Shown here: piece by piece, positions 62,491 through 64,000 of the stretch | Layout: the number at the start of each line of letters is the position of its first letter | How positions within the stretch are numbered: the first letter of the stretch is position 1 | NCBI GenBank assembly: GCA_000751555.1 | Contig: CCEZ01000015.1 | Coordinates: forward strand, 1 to 64,000 | Direction: 5' to 3' | DNA length: 64,000 bases | Source of the DNA: Anaerosalibacter massiliensis | GTDB lineage: Bacteria > Bacillota > Clostridia > Tissierellales > Sporanaerobacteraceae | Program-made: the position numbers and the translations under genes | Notes under the pieces: generated by a model | Told to the model about the DNA's origin: nothing | The model's database searches: none | The model's input: only the letters and a program-made list of their open reading frames with translations

Positions 62491-63690
62491 TTAAGCTTTC
62501 TGCTGAAGAACTTTGATGGCTTCAGGTAAAATGAGCTTTCCATCTACACGCTGGCTCGCAAGGAAACCAACCTGCCCAGTAGTTGCAAAAAGCTCGTTTA
62601 AACGTTTGAAAGAACGCCCCTGTCTGTCAGCAATCCAATAGTATCCGAAATCACCGAAGGCAATCGTCTTTGCTCCGGCTTCAATAATAGGAGCATAAGC
62701 AGAAGTGTAAACCGGACGATTCAGCAACGTATCTGGAGTACCTGCTGTTAAAGAAGGCTGCCACAGATATTGACCTTGACCGTCTTTCAGTTTACGGATT
62801 GCTTTTACTGTTGCATCATTCATCAGGAATACTGCGTTCTTTCTGTAAGGAGCCTTTAGGGAATAAACAAGATCGATAATCTCATCTGCCGTAATGGCAG
62901 TTGCAGACCCGGCTGTCACTCCAAGCTGTGCACCACCAGTAGCGTTGAAAATTCCTGTAGGTTTCCCATCTGCATCTCCAACTAAAAAAGCTTCTTCTTC
63001 CTTAGCACCGATTCTACGGGCAAATTCAGTGGAGATATAATTCTCCAGATCAAATACACTGTCATTGAGAAGTTCATCAGAAACTTTAATCATTGTACCC
63101 AGCTTATAGGCACCGATAGATGTCTGGCCAAATACAGAATCGCTCTCATCAAACTCCTCACCTTCATCAAGCCAAGCCGCTGTACCCTTAGTCACAACAA
63201 CAGGGATTTTGCGGTCACCGCTTGAAGTCTGAATAATTTTTGCCAGTTTACGGAATACATTCTCTTCCTCAAGGGTTTGAACTAAAGTACGCTCAAATTC
63301 ATCAGGAACAAGATATCCTCCCTCTGAATCAGTGCCTACAGACAAAGCATTTAGCACATCATGACGAGGAGTTTTGCTACGCATTACGTTCCAGAATGCC
63401 TTTCTGTACTCATCACTGGCTCTTCCGGTCTTTGTATCCATCCCCGGAATAGCTGGTTTTTCGGTAAGAGGTGTGTTTACAGGCTTATTAAGCTCTGCTT
63501 CAAGAGCTTCTTGGCGCTCCAGTCTTGCAATTTCCTTACCCAGATTAATAATGTCTGCTTCCATTTTGTCGTAGGTTGCGGCATCCTCTGCGGACACAAG
63601 TCCATCACTACCACGCTTTGAATCAAGAAATGCCTTTGCTGCTTCCCATGCTTTTGCGCGCTTTTCACGCAGTTCAAGAATTTTACTCAT
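62491..63690 (-). CDS. Major capsid protein (HK97 fold)
   Basis: 399 aa from the ATG at 63690 (AGGAGG, spacing 9). Residues 1-100 are a coiled-coil scaffold (delta) domain. The capsid domain opens NALSVGTDSEGGYLVPDEFE, followed by VPVVVTKGTAAWLDEGEEF-like IPVVVTKGTAAWLDEGEEFD, FARRIGAKEEEAFLVGDADG and RKNAVFLMNDATVKAIRKLK. The scaffold is cleaved by the neighbouring protease during head maturation. Confidence 0.96.
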   Translation of the reverse strand: MSKILELREKRAKAWEAAKAFLDSKRGSDGLVSAEDAATYDKMEADIINLGKEIARLERQEALEAELNKPVNTPLTEKPAIPGMDTKTGRASDEYRKAFWNVMRSKTPRHDVLNALSVGTDSEGGYLVPDEFERTLVQTLEEENVFRKLAKIIQTSSGDRKIPVVVTKGTAAWLDEGEEFDESDSVFGQTSIGAYKLGTMIKVSDELLNDSVFDLENYISTEFARRIGAKEEEAFLVGDADGKPTGIFNATGGAQLGVTAGSATAITADEIIDLVYSLKAPYRKNAVFLMNDATVKAIRKLKDGQGQYLWQPSLTAGTPDTLLNRPVYTSAYAPIIEAGAKTIAFGDFGYYWIADRQGRSFKRLNELFATTGQVGFLASQRVDGKLILPEAIKVLQQKA

Positions 63691-63702
63691 TTTCATTTCC
63701 TC

Positions 63703-64000
63703 CTAATATTTCAATAAATTAAGCCGCTCATAAAGCGACTCGGCTGACTGTTTTACAACTGGTTTTTGAAGCTTATTCATTAGTGAATTAGTCACTGCTC
63801 TTCTGCTGAAGACAAAGCTATCTTGTAGTGCACTCTCTCCTGGTTTGAACATAATGTCATCTGCAAAGCCAAGCTCGACTGCCTTATTGGCATTTAGCCA
63901 AGTTTCAGCATCCATCAGTTGAGATAACCTTGTTCTAGACAAATCGGTTTTAAGTTCATAAGCGTTGATGATACTTTCCTTAACTTCATCCAGCATCTGC
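63703..64000 (-). CDS. ClpP-like prohead protease, C-terminal part (runs off window)
   Basis: About 99 codons to the window edge. LMDAETWLNANKAVELGFAD, then DIMFKPGESALQDSFVFSRR is the usual end of the S14/ClpP-like prohead protease of HK97-type phages (M-ETW-A-A-E-GFAD). The catalytic serine and histidine would lie further upstream. Stops 13 bp ahead of the capsid start. Confidence 0.88.
   Translation of the reverse strand, partial: QMLDEVKESIINAYELKTDLSRTRLSQLMDAETWLNANKAVELGFADDIMFKPGESALQDSFVFSRRAVTNSLMNKLQKPVVKQSAESLYERLNLLKY

Larger units (their letters stand above)
45298..64000 (-). mobile_element. Prophage (siphovirus-like), one end; continues past the window
   Basis: All genes read leftward in the usual order from head through tail and lysis to integration. 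The integration module lies at the outer end near 45.3 kb, beyond which is the oppositely controlled host TetR/GNAT unit. The attachment site should fall in about 45250-45300 but cannot be defined without the other end. Codon use is less AT-rich than the host part. Confidence 0.9.

Overview
This is an AT-rich chromosomal segment of an anaerobic, low-GC Firmicute, most likely class Clostridia. The signs are strong GGAGG ribosome-binding sites with frequent TTG/GTG starts, a purine riboswitch, a TlpA / CXXC-microprotein / NapH-like iron-sulfur operon of a type known from Clostridia, DUF3796 and DUF2975 regulator pairs, many large serine recombinases, and the GGGGACG-cored hairpins common in Clostridia. 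Genus cannot be told from the sequence.

Layout. (1) 1-13.3 kb is ordinary chromosome: shikimate genes (aroD partial, aroE), a gamma-carbonic-anhydrase-like protein, a guanine-type riboswitch with a terminator controlling an NCS2 purine permease and a phosphoribosyltransferase, a flavin reductase divergent from a MerR regulator with a classic 19-bp-spacer promoter, an ATP-grasp protein, GNAT enzymes, a PPC-domain protein and a redox operon (DUF2975, HTH, TlpA, CXXC microprotein, NapH-like). (2) 13.3-25 kb is scarred: an IS3 transposase scrap, a secreted protein whose signal peptide is cut by a frameshift in a run of eight G, a recombinase remnant, an intact BceAB-RS-type antimicrobial-peptide transporter with its two-component system, and a GSDH-family beta-propeller gene with a 39-bp tandem duplication. 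(3) 25-27.2 kb holds a LysR regulator divergent from a split chromate transporter.

(4) 27.4-41 kb is a decayed accessory island: two deleted serine-recombinase genes, an ardA stub joined to a resolvase remnant, a stop-ridden rhuM, and between them large genes that look like defence genes. These are a minimal nucleotidyltransferase overlapping a 484-aa protein with a conserved C-terminal domain, a HEPN (R-x4-H) protein whose long reading frame is broken by two in-frame stops, and a 1078-aa protein with an N-terminal PD-(D/E)XK-like domain. Copies of a short coding element (signature IIIVLSRHVETVV), most of them decayed, lie at the joints between these modules and also at 13.4, 21.7 and 24.5 kb. 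This island is the best candidate here for an undescribed system. (5) 41-45.2 kb carries a small P-loop kinase, a deleted grpB-like gene, an HD hydrolase, a DUF3626 protein, and a GNAT/TetR pair with a consensus promoter and a perfect palindromic operator.

(6) 45.3-64 kb is one end of a siphovirus-like prophage, all on the minus strand. Running right to left it has prohead protease (partial), HK97-type capsid, head-fibre-like protein, head-tail connector and closure proteins, major tail protein, a tail-assembly-chaperone pair joined by a programmed -1 frameshift (A AAA AAC plus stem-loop), tape measure, Dit, tail-spike-like protein, a GH18 protein, holin, amidase, then a three-gene serine recombinase module next to the presumed attachment site near 45.3 kb.
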